A program made the translations under genes and the position numbers. Positions 50,098 to 58,753 of a DNA stretch of 64,000 nt are shown one piece after another (the stretch's first letter is position 1; each line of letters opens with the position of its first letter). The DNA lies in the NCBI RefSeq assembly GCF_025787225.1, contig NZ_CP090958.1, forward strand, positions 3,954,550 through 4,018,549, given 5' to 3'. The stretch comes from Saxibacter everestensis (GTDB lineage Bacteria > Actinomycetota > Actinomycetes > Actinomycetales > Brevibacteriaceae). Below the pieces are notes generated by a model. That model was not told the origin of the DNA. It saw nothing but the letters and a program-made list of their open reading frames with translations, and searched no databases.

Positions 50098-50959
50098 CCT
50101 TGAGACGCCTGACGCCTCGGCAAGACAGCGGCGTACCCGCCGGCCAGGGTTCGGGCGATTCCTTCGTTCGGAGCTGCGGGTGATTTTCGGTCGGCGTCGA
50201 AACCTTGCCGGACTGGCCGTTCTGGCGGTGGTGCCTATTCTGATCGCGATCGCGGTCAGGGCCTCGTCCCAGGATGGCAGCGGGGGCGGTCCCGAGTTCA
50301 TCACGGCGATCACTGGCAACGGCATCTTCGTGGCACTCGCCGCCTTGGGAATTGAACTGGTCGTCTTCTTGCCACTTGCCATCGCGGCAATCTCTGCCGA
50401 TGCTGTGGCGGGCGAGGCGAACCTTGGCACGCTTCGCTATCTGCTGACAGTTCCGGCTGGGCGGTTTCGGCTGCTCGCTGTGAAATATGCCGCAGTGGTG
50501 ATCTTCGCCATCGTCGCGACCCTCACCGTCAGTGTTGTCGGGGTGCTGATCGGGCTCGCACTCTTCGGCGGCGGCGACATGACGCTGTTCTCCGGTACCC
50601 AGATCGGGATGGCGGAAGCTCTCGGCCGGGTGTTGCTGACAACGCTGTACCTGGCATTCGGGTTCGCGGCGCTGGGAGCAATTGGGCTCTTCATCTCTAC
50701 TCTGACCGAACAACCGATCGGCGCGACGGTCGCCATCGTGCTGGTGAACATCATGAGTTTTACCCTCGACTCGATCCAGCAACTGGCCTGGCTGCATCCC
50801 TGGTTGGTCACGCATTGGTGGACCGCGTTCGGCGACCTGTTCCGTGATCCGATCGCCTGGGATTCCATCATCCGCGGGCTGCTCGTTGCCGCCGGCTACG
50901 CTGTGGTCTTCTGGCTCGCCGCGTGGGCGCGGTTCTCCACCAAAGACATCACTTCCTGA
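50084..50959 (+). CDS. ABC-2 type transporter permease
   Basis: A 291-residue permease with six predicted helices (first in LAGLAVLAVVPILIAIAV, last in VAAGYAVVFWLAAWARF). GEANLGTLRYLLTVPAGRFRLL matches the conserved cytoplasmic loop of the NatB/BcrB group. ATG 50084 follows GGGGAGGG and lies inside the end of the ATPase gene, so the two are coupled. Together with the LolA-like protein it forms an exporter whose substrate is unknown. Confidence 0.88.
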   Translation: MSAADLETPDASARQRRTRRPGFGRFLRSELRVIFGRRRNLAGLAVLAVVPILIAIAVRASSQDGSGGGPEFITAITGNGIFVALAALGIELVVFLPLAIAAISADAVAGEANLGTLRYLLTVPAGRFRLLAVKYAAVVIFAIVATLTVSVVGVLIGLALFGGGDMTLFSGTQIGMAEALGRVLLTTLYLAFGFAALGAIGLFISTLTEQPIGATVAIVLVNIMSFTLDSIQQLAWLHPWLVTHWWTAFGDLFRDPIAWDSIIRGLLVAAGYAVVFWLAAWARFSTKDITS

Positions 50960-51004
50960 TCAAGGATCGCCTGGGGGCGAAGGCGCTGGACCGGAGGCGC
51001 TGGT

Positions 51005-51364
51005 CTATCCGATGAAGCTGAACACGGTGACGGCGACGCACAAGAGAAGCATGCCGGTCGCGTTCAGGAAAAGATTCCGGCCGAAGTCGCGAGCGCGGAC
51101 ATGCATCAATATCGCGATCACGAAATACAGGATCAATGCGCAACCGGTGAGCAGGCCAAGCCCAGGAATCCAGATCCCTGCAATCAACCCCGCGGCGGCG
51201 GCGACTTTGATCGGTGGAAGCAGCCACCACCATTTCCGCGCGAATCCCACGTCATCGAGGCAGTCCCGGATAAACGCTACCGGTCGGATGCACATGACTG
51301 CGTCGCCGAGCTGGATGATCGCCAGGACGATGACCGGCCACACCGGATCTGCGACAACTGGCAT
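51005..51364 (-). CDS. DoxX-like membrane protein
   Basis: A 119-residue protein with four helices and the DoxX family pattern: RKWWWLLPPIKVAAAAGLIAG in the middle and HVRARDFGRNLFLNATGML in the last third. DoxX proteins are small membrane proteins of uncertain role, some tied to thiol-stress complexes. It begins 34 bases after the TetR stop and is probably in the same operon and regulated by it. Confidence 0.83.
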   Translation of the reverse strand: MPVVADPVWPVIVLAIIQLGDAVMCIRPVAFIRDCLDDVGFARKWWWLLPPIKVAAAAGLIAGIWIPGLGLLTGCALILYFVIAILMHVRARDFGRNLFLNATGMLLLCVAVTVFSFIG

Positions 51365-51398
51365 TTGTGCTGTCCCTACTTTTCATAGACGAGTCATT

Positions 51399-51983
51399 TT
51401 AGAAGTGAGGTTCTTCGAAGCGAGCGAGCTGCCAGGTGATTTGACGTCGAAAGCTGGATCTGGCCTGATCGAGGCTTGTTGTTTCGCTGGCCCAGATCAC
51501 GAGGGCATGAATATAGCTGGCGAACAGTGACTCGGCCGTTAGCCCGGCAGCAGACTCGGAGGCCTGCGGATAGCCGGCAGCGATTTTCCTGGCGACCAGG
51601 GCGTTGAATTCCTGTGCCTGAGCTCCCAAAGCCGGGTGGTTCCTGCCGGCTGGAGATAGCAGCACCCTGCCATACGCCCGAGAAAGCTCAGGGTGGCTGG
51701 CATAGAAGTCGAAGTATGGTTCGTAGCATCGCCACACCGCCTCCGCAGCGCTGTCGTCTTCGTGCCGAGACGGCGACATGTGTTCGGCTATCGCAGCTTC
51801 GAATAGTCCCAGAAGCAGGGTGGCCTTGTCGCCGAGACTCATCACGGTTCCGGTCGAAACTCCCGCTTTCACTGCAATCTGCCGAACCGTCGTCGACTCG
51901 TAACCTTGCCCGGCAAACAGTGCCCATGCTGCCTGTCGGACGGCGCTCATCCGAGCCTCACGACCCTCGTTTCGAGTTCCCAT
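51399..51983 (-). CDS. TetR-family regulator (autoregulated)
   Basis: A 194-residue repressor. The helix-turn-helix is STTVRQIAVKAGVSTGTVMSLGDKATLLL at about 29-58, followed by a helical ligand domain. The usual YYHF/FxYFxSK turn is replaced by SLGDK. AGGAG lies close before ATG 51983, and two perfect 12-bp palindromes start nine bases upstream, so the repressor would hide its own promoter. It heads the operon with DoxX. Confidence 0.88.
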   Translation of the reverse strand: MGTRNEGREARMSAVRQAAWALFAGQGYESTTVRQIAVKAGVSTGTVMSLGDKATLLLGLFEAAIAEHMSPSRHEDDSAAEAVWRCYEPYFDFYASHPELSRAYGRVLLSPAGRNHPALGAQAQEFNALVARKIAAGYPQASESAAGLTAESLFASYIHALVIWASETTSLDQARSSFRRQITWQLARFEEPHF

Positions 51984-51991
51984 TCATCTCC

Positions 51992-52016
51992 TGAACGCGT
52001 TCACTGAACATGTTCA
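51992..52016. promoter_or_regulatory. Twin TetR operators TGAACGCGTTCA / TGAACATGTTCA
   Basis: Two perfect 12-bp palindromes, 51992-52003 and 52005-52016, are 13 bp apart centre to centre. They share the half-site TGAAC and differ only in the two central bases. They lie just upstream of the tetR ribosome site. Confidence 0.85.
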
Positions 52017-52213
52017 TTCTAAATCTTGATGTCCTTGCTTCGCAAGCGTTCTGTAGACGGCACCCGTATGCGGTGCTAGCGTGACGTTCACTAAAAATCT
52101 GTTCGTATGCTCGCTCGAAATACGGACAGTCCCTGCGCCTGAAGCAACCGGGCGTAACGCTCGGCCCCTGGTGGCCGCGGCATTCTAACGTTTCAACCGG
52201 CTGGGGGAGTGAC

Positions 52214-53191
52214 GTGCAAACTGACGTAGGGGCTTGGTTTCGGCGGCGGACATCATCGAGCGGCCAATGGCATAGACGTGAACTTGTCGAGAACAAGAAT
52301 GGTCGGCGGATCAGTGTCGTCCTGCCGGCCCACAACGAGGCCGCCACAGTTGGTGCGATCGTGTCGCTGCTGCGCAGTGAACTGATGGAGAAAGTCCCGT
52401 TGATCGACGAACTCGTCGTAATCGACTCGGGCTCCAGTGATGACACGGCACTCGTGGCTGAACGGGCCGGGGCCCGCGTCTTCCGGCAAGACCAAATTCT
52501 GCCGGGGCTAGAGGACGTGCCCGGCAAAGGCGAGGCCCTGTGGAAGTCGCTGCTGGTCACCGACGGCGACATCGTGGCGTTCATTGACGCGGATTTGCGG
52601 TCGTTCGACGAGCAGTTCGCTGTGGGGCTACTCGGGCCGCTGCTCGCCGATGAGTCCGTGCAATTCGTCAAGGCCTTCTACGATCGTCCGTTGGTCACTG
52701 CGGAGACGGTGCTGCCGGCTGGTGGTGGGCGGGTCACCGAGTTGGTGGCACGCCCGCTGCTGAATTTGCATTGGCCCGTTCTGTCCAGGATCGTGCAGCC
52801 GCTGGCGGGCGAGTACGCGGCGAGGCGTTCCCTACTCGAACAGTTGAGTTTTGTGTCGGGCTACGGCGTCGAAGTAGGCATGTTGATCGACGTCGTCGAG
52901 TCCGTCGGCCTGGACACGATGGCGCAGGTCGATCTTGGCCGCCGCGAGCACCGCAATTCCGGTGATGCCGCACTGGGCCGGATGGCTGCCCATATCCAGC
53001 TCGCTGTCCTCTCGCGTCTGCAACGTTACGGCCGAATCCTGCTGACCGACGAGCCGGCCACGTTGCTCACCCAGTTCTGCCGAGAAGGTGACTCGCTCCG
53101 TCCCCGCATCAGCGAGGTCGGCATCGCCGAACGTCCGCCGATGATCTCTCTTGAGGAGTATCGACAGTGGATGGCTCGGGAGATGACATGA
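52214..53191 (+). CDS. gpgS: Glucosyl-3-phosphoglycerate synthase (GT81)
   Basis: A 325-residue GT-A enzyme that makes glucosyl-3-phosphoglycerate from (UDP/ADP/GDP-)glucose and 3-PGA, the first step toward glucosylglycerate or methylglucose lipopolysaccharide. VVLPAHNEAATVG (35-47) opens the fold, the metal motif is D125-A-D127 in FIDADLRS, and RPLLNLHWPVL with GEYAARR and GYGVEVGMLIDV are the GT81 signatures. The GTG start has no strong site. It heads a four-gene coupled operon; no GpgP phosphatase is present, so the product may be used differently here. Confidence 0.9.
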   Translation: MQTDVGAWFRRRTSSSGQWHRRELVENKNGRRISVVLPAHNEAATVGAIVSLLRSELMEKVPLIDELVVIDSGSSDDTALVAERAGARVFRQDQILPGLEDVPGKGEALWKSLLVTDGDIVAFIDADLRSFDEQFAVGLLGPLLADESVQFVKAFYDRPLVTAETVLPAGGGRVTELVARPLLNLHWPVLSRIVQPLAGEYAARRSLLEQLSFVSGYGVEVGMLIDVVESVGLDTMAQVDLGRREHRNSGDAALGRMAAHIQLAVLSRLQRYGRILLTDEPATLLTQFCREGDSLRPRISEVGIAERPPMISLEEYRQWMAREMT

Positions 53192-54402
53192 GTTTGACCG
53201 TACTGATGAACGCCGGCCCGTGGTTGCCGGTGCCGCCGCAGGGATATGGCGGTATCGAGAACGTCGTGGCCACGCTGGTCCCGGAGCTGCGAAAAGCCGG
53301 CGTCCGGGTGGTCCTGGCCACGGTTGGTCCCAGCACGCTTGAGGCCGACGAGTACATTCGTCCCTTGACTGAGCCCCGGTTCAGTTCGATCGCCGCCCCG
53401 TACAACCAGTCGTCCGGGATTGCCCACGCTCATATGCAGGCGGTGGTCGCCTACCTGCGTGACAATCCCGGCATAGATCTAGTGCATGACCATCTCGAGG
53501 TCGTGGGTCCGGCGGTGTTATCGGCGATGGGGGAGGCCGCGCCGCCGACGTTGCAAACGCTGCACTGGGATCTGGGGAAGCATGCTGATTTCTACTCTGC
53601 TTTCGACGGCTATGGACGGATCGGATTCGCGGCGGTCTCCCAATCGCAATTGGACCGTGCGCCCGCTGCGTTACGAGCTCAGACTCTCGGGGTCGTTCCT
53701 CTCGCAGTTCCGCCACATCAGGCCCTGGACATCGAACGCGGCGAACACGCCATCGTGTTGGCCCGGATCACGCGCGACAAAGGGCAGGATGTCGCCGCTC
53801 GCGTTTGTTTGAGGGCCGGTGTCCCGTTGATTCTTGCCGGGCCGGTGGCCGGGGTGAACGATCCGGAAGAGTTGAATCGTCGGGTGGCAGACGGCGACAC
53901 GGCGCTCGCCAGTCATCCGGACGTTCGCTTTTACTTCGACCACGTTGCTCCGCTTATCGATGACGACCGAGTCCGCTGGGTGGGTGGGGTGTCCGGGACG
54001 GCCAAGGAGCGCCTCCTGCAGTCCGCCCGGTTGATGCTGACCCCGAATCAATGGGCCGAACCAGGGGCGACCGGCGTCGTCGAAGCGCTCGCTCGTGGCG
54101 TGCCTGTGGTCGGAACGCCACGCGGAGTGCTGCCTGCCCTGGTCGAACACGGCGTGACCGGCTTCCTGGCCGAAGAGGAGGACGGTCTTGTCCACTGCGT
54201 ACAGTCGATCGACAGCATCGATCCGCAGGCCTGCCGCGCCGCAGCAGCCCCATGGCAGCCGCAGGAAATGGCCCGGCAATATATCGAGCTGTACGAGAAG
54301 TTGTTGGCCGGAGCCCAGGCCCCGCCTCGGCGGTCCGTGCAGTCTGGCAGTGCGCGGCCACAGGACGAACCGTTGACTACCGCAGAGGAGAGTTCATGCT
54401 GA
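53188..54402 (+). CDS. GT4-type glycosyltransferase in the gpgS operon
   Basis: A 404-residue GT-B enzyme. The N-terminal domain opens with LPVPPQGYGGIENVVATLVPEL (donor/acceptor loop), HDHLEVVGP lies in the first half, and the C-terminal domain shows LARITRDKGQDVAARVC and the nucleotide-sugar motif EPGATGVVEALARGVPVVGT with the EX7E pattern. ATG 53188 overlaps gpgS by four bases. It may act on the glucosylglycerate-type product of GpgS or on a polyol. The acceptor is unknown. Confidence 0.87.
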   Translation: MSLTVLMNAGPWLPVPPQGYGGIENVVATLVPELRKAGVRVVLATVGPSTLEADEYIRPLTEPRFSSIAAPYNQSSGIAHAHMQAVVAYLRDNPGIDLVHDHLEVVGPAVLSAMGEAAPPTLQTLHWDLGKHADFYSAFDGYGRIGFAAVSQSQLDRAPAALRAQTLGVVPLAVPPHQALDIERGEHAIVLARITRDKGQDVAARVCLRAGVPLILAGPVAGVNDPEELNRRVADGDTALASHPDVRFYFDHVAPLIDDDRVRWVGGVSGTAKERLLQSARLMLTPNQWAEPGATGVVEALARGVPVVGTPRGVLPALVEHGVTGFLAEEEDGLVHCVQSIDSIDPQACRAAAAPWQPQEMARQYIELYEKLLAGAQAPPRRSVQSGSARPQDEPLTTAEESSC

Positions 54403-55355
54403 CTCGAGTTGCCATCGTGGGAGCCGGGTCGGTCGCGAGGCGGCATGCCGAGGTGCTCGCTGGACTTGGAAACGTGGACGTGGTCGCAGTCGCGGATCCG
54501 GTTCCGGAGGCGGCGCAAAAGCTGGCATTGGACTGCGACGCACCGTGGTTCGGCTCCGCCGACGAGGCACTCGACTCGGTGGACGCGGACGCCGTCTATA
54601 TCTGCGTTCCGCCATTTGCGCACGGCCCGGGGGAGGATGCGGCATTGAGCCGGGGCCTGCCGATCTTCGTAGAGAAACCACTCGCTGCGGATCTCCATAC
54701 CGCCGAGCGTTTGGCCGCGCGCGTTGAGTCTGCAGGACTCGTGACCGGAACCGGGTATCACTGGCGCTGCATGGACACCATGGCGCAGGCACGCGATCTG
54801 CTCTCCGAGGCGCCCGCGCTGATGGCCTCCGGGTATTGGTTGGACAAACGTCCGCCGGTGCCGTGGTGGGGTCGGTTGGATCGGTCCGGTGGTCAGGTGG
54901 TGGAACAGCTGACCCACGTACTGGATGTGGCGCGGGTGCTTCTCGGCGAAGCCGTGGACGTCTCAGCTATGGGCGTGCCGTCCGAGACTGGCGACCCCGG
55001 TGACGTGGACGAGGGCACGGTGGCGACGGTGAAATTCACCTCGGGCGCAGTCGCTGCCTTCACCGCTACCTCTTTGCTTGCTGCCAAGCATCGCGCCGCG
55101 TTGCACACGGTGAGCCGGGGCCTGGTGCTGGAGGTTTCCGAGGAATCGCTGATTGTGGATGACGGCAAGAGCCGACGGGAACAATACCCGGCGGAGGATC
55201 CACGAATCACGGTTGATCGCGAGTTCGTGGCGGCGGTCAGGGGTGAACGCGAGGGCACCCGCGCTCCCTATGCGGATGTCTTGCGCACCCACAGGCTTGC
55301 CTGCGCAGTCGCCGAGTCCGCGGCAACCGGACGCAGGGTCACGGTGCAGCCATGA
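54396..55355 (+). CDS. Gfo/Idh/MocA-family oxidoreductase in the gpgS operon
   Basis: A 319-residue NAD(P)-dependent sugar or cyclitol dehydrogenase. The Rossmann loop is AIVGAGSVARRHAEVLAGL at 6-24, EKPLA near residue 92 carries the catalytic Lys, and SGGQVVEQLTHVLDVARVLLG near 166-186 holds the conserved His and Asp. ATG 54396 follows GAGGAG and overlaps the glycosyltransferase stop by seven bases. It would oxidise or reduce a sugar alcohol group within the pathway. Confidence 0.88.
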   Translation: MLTRVAIVGAGSVARRHAEVLAGLGNVDVVAVADPVPEAAQKLALDCDAPWFGSADEALDSVDADAVYICVPPFAHGPGEDAALSRGLPIFVEKPLAADLHTAERLAARVESAGLVTGTGYHWRCMDTMAQARDLLSEAPALMASGYWLDKRPPVPWWGRLDRSGGQVVEQLTHVLDVARVLLGEAVDVSAMGVPSETGDPGDVDEGTVATVKFTSGAVAAFTATSLLAAKHRAALHTVSRGLVLEVSEESLIVDDGKSRREQYPAEDPRITVDREFVAAVRGEREGTRAPYADVLRTHRLACAVAESAATGRRVTVQP

Positions 55356-56440
55356 TCCGCAGGAATCTCGTCGTCCATTCGCCTGGCCAGGTGGAACTCG
55401 TCGAAGAGGTGCTGCCGGAGCTGCCGGCAGGTGGTGTCCTGTTGCAGACCGAAGCCACCGGGCTCTCGGCGGGAACCGAGCTGACGTTCGTGAAGGGCGA
55501 CCATCCGGCTTTGCGCTCCAGTCTGGATCCGGAGTTGGGCCTGTTCGTGGCAACCGCGGACGGCGCCGGATATCCCGTGCGCAGGCTGGGCTACATGGAG
55601 GTTGCCCGGGTTGCCGAAACCCGTACGGATGCCTTCGCCGTGGGTGACCTGGTGGCGACGAGTTATGGGCATGCCACGGCGCATGTGGCCGATCCGCGCC
55701 GGGAGCACCTCGTCGCGCTGCCGCCAGACCTCGATCCGCTGCTCGGCGTGTATGTCGCGCACGTCGGGCCGATCTGCGCCAATGGTTTGCTGCACGCCGC
55801 CGCCGACGCAAATCGCGGTCCCGTCACCTCGCTGTCCGATGGCGTCGACGGGCGCCGGGTGCTAGTGACCGGTGCCGGGCTGATCGGCCTGTTGACCGCG
55901 CTTTTCGCTGCCGAGCACGGGGCCGCCGAGGTCGCTGTCGTCGACGCCGACCCACGTCGTCGCGAGATCGCGACCCGCCTTGGCCTGCTTGCGCTCGATG
56001 TCGAGCCGGACCCGGCGCTGACCTGCAAGACCCGGTGGCGGCACGGCCCGGGGGATCACGGTGCGGACGTCGTGTTTCAGTGCCGCGGCCGACCCGAAGC
56101 GTTGTCGATCGCACTCCGCGCAGTGCGTCCGCAGGGGACGGTCATCGATCTCGCTTTCTACACGGCGGCCGCGGATGTGGTCTGGCTCGGCGAAGAGTTC
56201 CACCACAATGGGCTGACCCTGCAATCGGCCCAGATCGGGCGAGTTCCGCGGGGTCTTTCGGCCACCTGGGACCGGCATCGCCTATCAACGGAGACCATTC
56301 GCCTGCTGCGACGACGTGGCAGCGATATCCGCAAACATCTGATCACCGACGTGCGTCCGCTCGACGAGGCGCCGGCGCTGTTGGGCGATATCGCCGCCCG
56401 CCGCGCGCATGTGCTGTCCGCGGTCTTCACCGTCCCCTGA
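55352..56440 (+). CDS. MDR-family dehydrogenase lacking usual zinc ligands (BchC-like)
   Basis: A 362-residue medium-chain dehydrogenase. The cofactor loop is VLVTGAGLIGLLTALFA near residues 170-186. Where alcohol dehydrogenases have the zinc Cys and GHE, this protein has ATGLSAGTEL and LGYMEVARV, so catalytic-zinc Cys and His are replaced by Ser and Tyr, as in the BchC-like SAGTE group. It overlaps the Gfo/Idh gene by four bases (ATGA). Two redox enzymes with two glycosyltransferases suggest synthesis or remodelling of a glycosylated polyol. Confidence 0.85.
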   Translation: MIRRNLVVHSPGQVELVEEVLPELPAGGVLLQTEATGLSAGTELTFVKGDHPALRSSLDPELGLFVATADGAGYPVRRLGYMEVARVAETRTDAFAVGDLVATSYGHATAHVADPRREHLVALPPDLDPLLGVYVAHVGPICANGLLHAAADANRGPVTSLSDGVDGRRVLVTGAGLIGLLTALFAAEHGAAEVAVVDADPRRREIATRLGLLALDVEPDPALTCKTRWRHGPGDHGADVVFQCRGRPEALSIALRAVRPQGTVIDLAFYTAAADVVWLGEEFHHNGLTLQSAQIGRVPRGLSATWDRHRLSTETIRLLRRRGSDIRKHLITDVRPLDEAPALLGDIAARRAHVLSAVFTVP

Positions 56441-56446
56441 CCGGTG

Positions 56447-56508
56447 CTGGGCTCGGGACGCGTAACGGTCCGGTTTCCTGGGCTCGGGACGCGTAACGGT
56501 CCGGTTTC
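56447..56508 (+). repeat. Perfect 31-bp tandem duplication after the gpgS operon
   Basis: Positions 56447-56477 and 56478-56508 are identical (CTGGGCTCGGGACGCG...). The array begins seven bases after the TGA stop of the MDR gene; a partial third unit (GTCCGGTTAC) follows near 56518. Confidence 0.9.
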
Positions 56509-56592
56509 TGCTTCAAGTCCGGTTACATAGACCCCGGTCTTGGTCACTTTACGGACCGTTTGGCGCCGTGCGCCGGGCCGAATCGACTGCCC

Positions 56593-57867
56593 TTACTGCT
56601 GCTTCGAGGTAGGGGTCAGCAGATCGGCGGCGGACCCAAGTCCGGAAGGGTCGGGTACCTGCGTCATCCGACGATCGGCTTTCGTCGGGGCGGCTGCCGA
56701 AGACAGGTCTCCCAACAGCTCCAATTGGTGCTCCAGGTCAGGTCGGCGTTCCTCGGGCACAACGGTTAGCAGATCGTCGAGCGCGGAACGCAGACGCCGG
56801 ACCACCTGTGGTGACGCAGCACCGGCCTGCCGGAGCTCGTCGAATGCGAGCCGGACGTATCCGCCCCATTGCATCGTTGGCGCCAGCAACCGGAGCGTGC
56901 CGTCTGCGTCGTGGTGCTCACCGGAGTGCAGCGGGCGGCGGGCCAGCTGGCGCATGATGTCGTGCAGCCGGTCAATGGCCTGCACGGTTGTCGTCGGATC
57001 CTCGAACGGTCCGGACGACAGTGAACGGATGGCGATGTCGACCAGCATGCGGAGGCCATAGGCGACGTCCTGATTCAAGGTGCGCTCGGGGCCGATCGCT
57101 ATCGACGCGGTAACCGCCCTGGCTGAGAGAACGGCCGGTTCGCCGGCGACGCGGACGAGAGCCGCCCCGGTGGGCACGAAATCCCCGACGGCCCACAGCA
57201 GCTCCAGTCGACAGCCTGATTTTCTGGCGAGATCCACCAGACGATCGTGGTCCACCTCGAACACGACTCCGCTGTGCGGGGTGGTGATCAAGCTGGGATC
57301 GAGGGGTTGCTGAGGCCCGTGATCCGGGTATACGCGATCAAGTGACTTCATCGTGTCCTCGGACACCCATCCTGTCAGCGCCGCGACGCGCAGTGATTGC
57401 GCGATGTGGTTGAGGTACCAGATCAGTGTCCCGATGCAGCCGACGACCAAGACGATGGCAATCAGAACTGCGAGTCCGGGCACCGATCCACCATCCGCGG
57501 TAGTTCGGACTTTTCGCATCGCCAGCATTGCGAATGCGAAGGTTGCAGCGAAGAGCCCGATGGCCGATTGGCTCGGCCGGTCCTGGAGGATCTGCCGGAC
57601 GATCCGCGGCGAGAACGTTCCCATCGCTAGTTGCACGGCAACCACGAGCAGGGACAGCAGTAGGCCGGTCAGGGTCAGCATGGCGAAAGCGATCAGATAG
57701 AGAATCTGCATTGCGGCGGTCGGATCGCCGGTGATGCTCTGCGGGATCAGGCTGCCGTTGTCTATGGCGGTCGCGATCAGCGAAAGGATGACCCCGCCTA
57801 GGACGAACAACAGTGGCAGGAACCACAAGCTGGTTTTCAGGTAGTGCCCTATTCGGAAACGTTTCAT
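56593..57867 (-). CDS. DUF2254 membrane protein
   Basis: A 424-residue protein with four N-terminal helices: WFLPLLFVLGGVILSLIATAI, YLIAFAMLTLTGLLLSLLVVAVQL, AIGLFAATFAFAMLAM and VLIAIVLVVGCIGTLIWYL. A long cytoplasmic C-terminal part of about 270 residues follows. FSPRIVRQILQDRPSQ after helix 2 and QDVAYGLRMLVDIAIRSLS are DUF2254 hallmarks. Function unknown; it is probably an integral membrane channel-like or regulatory protein. It is divergent from a small membrane protein gene. Confidence 0.87.
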   Translation of the reverse strand: MKRFRIGHYLKTSLWFLPLLFVLGGVILSLIATAIDNGSLIPQSITGDPTAAMQILYLIAFAMLTLTGLLLSLLVVAVQLAMGTFSPRIVRQILQDRPSQSAIGLFAATFAFAMLAMRKVRTTADGGSVPGLAVLIAIVLVVGCIGTLIWYLNHIAQSLRVAALTGWVSEDTMKSLDRVYPDHGPQQPLDPSLITTPHSGVVFEVDHDRLVDLARKSGCRLELLWAVGDFVPTGAALVRVAGEPAVLSARAVTASIAIGPERTLNQDVAYGLRMLVDIAIRSLSSGPFEDPTTTVQAIDRLHDIMRQLARRPLHSGEHHDADGTLRLLAPTMQWGGYVRLAFDELRQAGAASPQVVRRLRSALDDLLTVVPEERRPDLEHQLELLGDLSSAAAPTKADRRMTQVPDPSGLGSAADLLTPTSKQQ

Positions 57868-57959
57868 AGTTGCTCATGCTGCACCCGACCGACGCGTCTT
57901 GCAACGAAGAGCGAGCCTTTCGGACGATTCGCGCCTCGACGTGCCATAGATTGGTGCCC

Positions 57960-58310
57960 ATGATCCACGTGTCGGAACAGAGCACCGAGTACCGGCCGCA
58001 GGCCGAGCGACGCTCGCCGTGGTGGGGTGTGCTGATCGCGGTTGTCGGGCTAGCCATTCTGGCGCTGCCGATCTTCTGGCTCGCAATGGTTGCGGCAGTA
58101 GGTTTCAGCGGCTGCTTCCTCGAGTGCTCCACGCCCGAGCCGCTCACCGGTTGGCTGGCGGCAAGCGCGGCATTCGTATTGCTGTGTGCTCCGTTCCTGC
58201 TGGCCGCGGCGATCGTGCGCAGGAACTACAGGATGATGTGGATCGTCGTGGCACCGGTTGCGGTTCTCCTTGGCCTCGGCGTGTACGGCTACCTGAGCGG
58301 CGCGCTGTAA
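57960..58310 (+). CDS. Small three-TM membrane protein of unknown family
   Basis: A 116-residue protein with a polar N-terminus (QSTEYRPQAERRSPWW) and three helices: GVLIAVVGLAILALPIFWLA, LTGWLAASAAFVLLCAPFLL and MWIVVAPVAVLLGLGVYG. Two cysteines (FSGCFLEC) lie in the first outside loop. No family is recognised. ATG 57960 is a guess from the hydropathy pattern; no good ribosome site is seen. Confidence 0.6.
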   Translation: MIHVSEQSTEYRPQAERRSPWWGVLIAVVGLAILALPIFWLAMVAAVGFSGCFLECSTPEPLTGWLAASAAFVLLCAPFLLAAAIVRRNYRMMWIVVAPVAVLLGLGVYGYLSGAL

Positions 58311-58317
58311 CTGACGC

Positions 58318-58722
58318 TTATCTCTGGTCCCGGCGAAGTGGGTGGTCGTCCGGAACTTCGACCAGCACGATCCGCAGACCGTCGGGGTCGCTGACCCACA
58401 TTTCGACCAGGCCCCACGCCTCAAGCTTCGGTGGCCGGACTATCTCGACTCCGGCGTCGCGAAGCCGCCGGTGTTCGGCTGCAACGTCCCTGACCTGCAC
58501 CCAGAGCGCGAGATTTGCTGACACGGCGCTTTCGCGCCCCGACGCGCTTTCGCCGCGCCCCGAGACCTCGAGCAGCCCGTTGCCGAGGAAGAACACCAGA
58601 GCCGGATCGTTCCGGTCACCGAATTCGCGGTAGATCGCCAGGCCGAGTTGGTCCCGGTAGAAAACCCGGCTGCGCTCCGGATCGGTCGGCCGGATCAGAA
58701 TCCGGCTACTCAGGGCATCCAC
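58318..58722 (-). CDS. VOC family protein
   Basis: A 134-residue glyoxalase/bleomycin-resistance-fold protein: ILIRPTDPERSRVFYRDQLGLAIY at the start, the LALWVQVRDVAAEHRRLRDAGVEI middle strand, and WVSDPDGLRIVLVEVPD with the final metal-ligand Glu. Substrate unknown. It ends eight bases from the small membrane protein gene and is followed upstream by vapC. Confidence 0.85.
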   Translation of the reverse strand: MDALSSRILIRPTDPERSRVFYRDQLGLAIYREFGDRNDPALVFFLGNGLLEVSGRGESASGRESAVSANLALWVQVRDVAAEHRRLRDAGVEIVRPPKLEAWGLVEMWVSDPDGLRIVLVEVPDDHPLRRDQR

Positions 58723-58753
58723 AGGTCGAGCATGCGCCGGTCAGCGAAGTGAG

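Noticed and set aside
54048-54917. Minus-strand 289-codon frame
   Set aside because: It is antisense to the Gfo/Idh and GT4 genes and has no recognisable domain.
54051-55355. N-terminal extension of the Gfo/Idh protein
   Set aside because: It overlaps the glycosyltransferase gene out of frame; ATG 54396 has a GAGGAG site and begins the Rossmann fold.
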